NCBI RefSeq assembly: GCF_032271945.1
Contig: NZ_CP130319.1
Location: forward strand, 3,181,001-3,245,000
Source of the DNA: Paenibacillus sp. MBLB1832
Lineage (GTDB): Bacteria > Bacillota > Bacilli > Paenibacillales > NBRC-103111
DNA: 64,000 bases
Direction: 5' to 3'
The position numbers and the translations under genes are program-made. Each line of letters starts with the position of its first letter. Position 1 is the stretch's first letter. Below the pieces are notes generated by a model that saw nothing but the letters and a program-made list of their open reading frames with translations, was not told the DNA's origin and did no database searches. This document shows positions 63,406 through 64,000 of this stretch, one piece after another.

Positions 63406-64000
63406 CTACAAAATCGGCGACACCAACTTCGAAATCGACTCCAGGAACCGCACGCGCAGCGACCGCTTCTCATACTCCTCAAGCGTCAACTCCATACACC
63501 CTTCCATGTCCGCCCAGAAGGTGTTCTCCAGCTTCTTCGCCGTTTCCTCATGAAAGATGAGCGCATTCGTCTCAAAATTCAACCGTAAACTGCGAATATC
63601 CAAATTCGCCGTGCCCACCGACGCTACCTGACCGTCGACAATAATGGTTTTGGCATGGAGGAAACCGAAATCATACAGGTAGCATTTCACGCCAGCGCGA
63701 AGCAGCTCCCCAACGTAGTATAACGACGCCCAATGGACGAATAAATGATCGGCCTTCTCCGGAATCATGATGCGCACATCGATCCCTGAGAGCGCCGCAA
63801 TGCGTAGTGCATTTAACATACTCTCTTCTGGGATAAAATAAGGCGTTTGAAGCAAAATTCGGCGTTCAGCCAAATGAATCAGCTTCAGAAACGTATACAC
63901 GAAATGAGGCCACGACTCATTCGGGCCGCTCGCCACGATTTGCATCGGCACACGAGTTGAGCCCGCAGCTGACTCCGAAAGTGTCGGAAAATAATGCAAA
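63406..64000 (-). CDS. cls: Cardiolipin synthase, C-terminal part (cut by window edge)
   Basis: At least 197 codons of the C-terminal half; the gene continues beyond 64000. The second phospholipase D motif HAKTIIVDGQVASVGTAN (H-x-K-x4-D-x6-G-T) is complete. ILLQTPYFIPEESMLNAL and GVKCYLYDFGFLHAK are typical of Cls, which joins two phosphatidylglycerols into cardiolipin in the membrane. An apparent TTG at 63997 is only an internal codon. It ends 25 bp from the shared stem-loop. Confidence 0.93.
   Translation of the reverse strand, partial: LHYFPTLSESAAGSTRVPMQIVASGPNESWPHFVYTFLKLIHLAERRILLQTPYFIPEESMLNALRIAALSGIDVRIMIPEKADHLFVHWASLYYVGELLRAGVKCYLYDFGFLHAKTIIVDGQVASVGTANLDIRSLRLNFETNALIFHEETAKKLENTFWADMEGCMELTLEEYEKRSLRVRFLESISKLVSPIL

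Noticed and set aside
1..64000. Mobile element, prophage or recent genomic island
   Set aside because: No transposase, integrase, tRNA, att-like repeat or abrupt base-composition change seen by eye; the clusters look resident.

Overview
The window looks like a chromosomal segment of a spore-forming Firmicute of the Paenibacillaceae (Paenibacillus or a close relative). Evidence: the spore-coat gene cotE sits upstream of mutS-mutL, as in Bacillus; Shine-Dalgarno sequences are strong (GGAGG-type) and often pair with TTG or GTG starts; and the gene content includes an M32 carboxypeptidase, YesM/YesN-type two-component systems, stalk-domain secreted proteins, and ydaJKLMN-like and Gram-positive pel-like exopolysaccharide clusters. 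Most genes lie on the minus strand. No tRNA, rRNA, CRISPR array, transposase or phage gene was seen.

Layout. 1-9.1 kb (minus): a SAM methyltransferase cut by the window edge, mutL (broken by a one-base deletion in a G run), an S41 peptidase, mutS, an ATP-grasp-like/amidoligase protein and cotE. 9.1-14.5 kb: an aromatic acid exporter-like protein whose start codon lies in a hairpin, a SsuABC/ThiXYZ-like ABC importer, and an M32 carboxypeptidase. 14.6-15.6 kb (plus): a HesB-like protein and a beta-carbonic anhydrase. 15.6-24.9 kb (minus): a probable operon DUF309 - response regulator - histidine kinase - lipoprotein - YknX/YknY/YknZ-like exporter - secreted beta-repeat protein. 25.0-27.6 kb: a secreted GH18 protein with six N-terminal repeats, and two small Cys-rich proteins.

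27.6-36.1 kb (minus) is a ydaJKLMN-like exopolysaccharide cluster: GH8-like lipoprotein, membrane GT-C-like protein, DUF2334 deacetylase, GT2 synthase, BcsB-like protein and a membrane protein with a degenerate GGDEF domain that keeps the RxxD c-di-GMP I-site. 36.3-39.1 kb holds a serine hydrolase, an intergenic repeat cluster, speD and a dihydrofolate reductase-like protein. 39.3-49.1 kb (minus) is a sugar sensing and uptake locus: membrane-anchored binding protein, YesM-type kinase, YesN-type regulator, XylF-like lipoprotein, then a ChvE-MmsA-MmsB importer and a small membrane protein.

50.8-61.7 kb (minus) is the most unusual part: a Gram-positive Pel-type polysaccharide operon with two gene fusions. 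A GalE-like epimerase is fused to PelD (RxxD I-site retained, GGDEF lost), followed by PelE-like, PelA-deacetylase-like (DUF2194) and PelF genes. PelG is then fused through an internal lipoprotein-type signal to a CotH kinase domain, and VTC-domain and DUF4956 genes follow. A CotH/VTC/DUF4956 module is thus physically joined to a c-di-GMP-controlled polysaccharide exporter. A secreted DUF4832 protein is transcribed divergently, and a truncated cardiolipin synthase closes the window. Two separate exopolysaccharide systems, each with its own degenerate-GGDEF c-di-GMP receptor candidate, therefore lie within about 35 kb.
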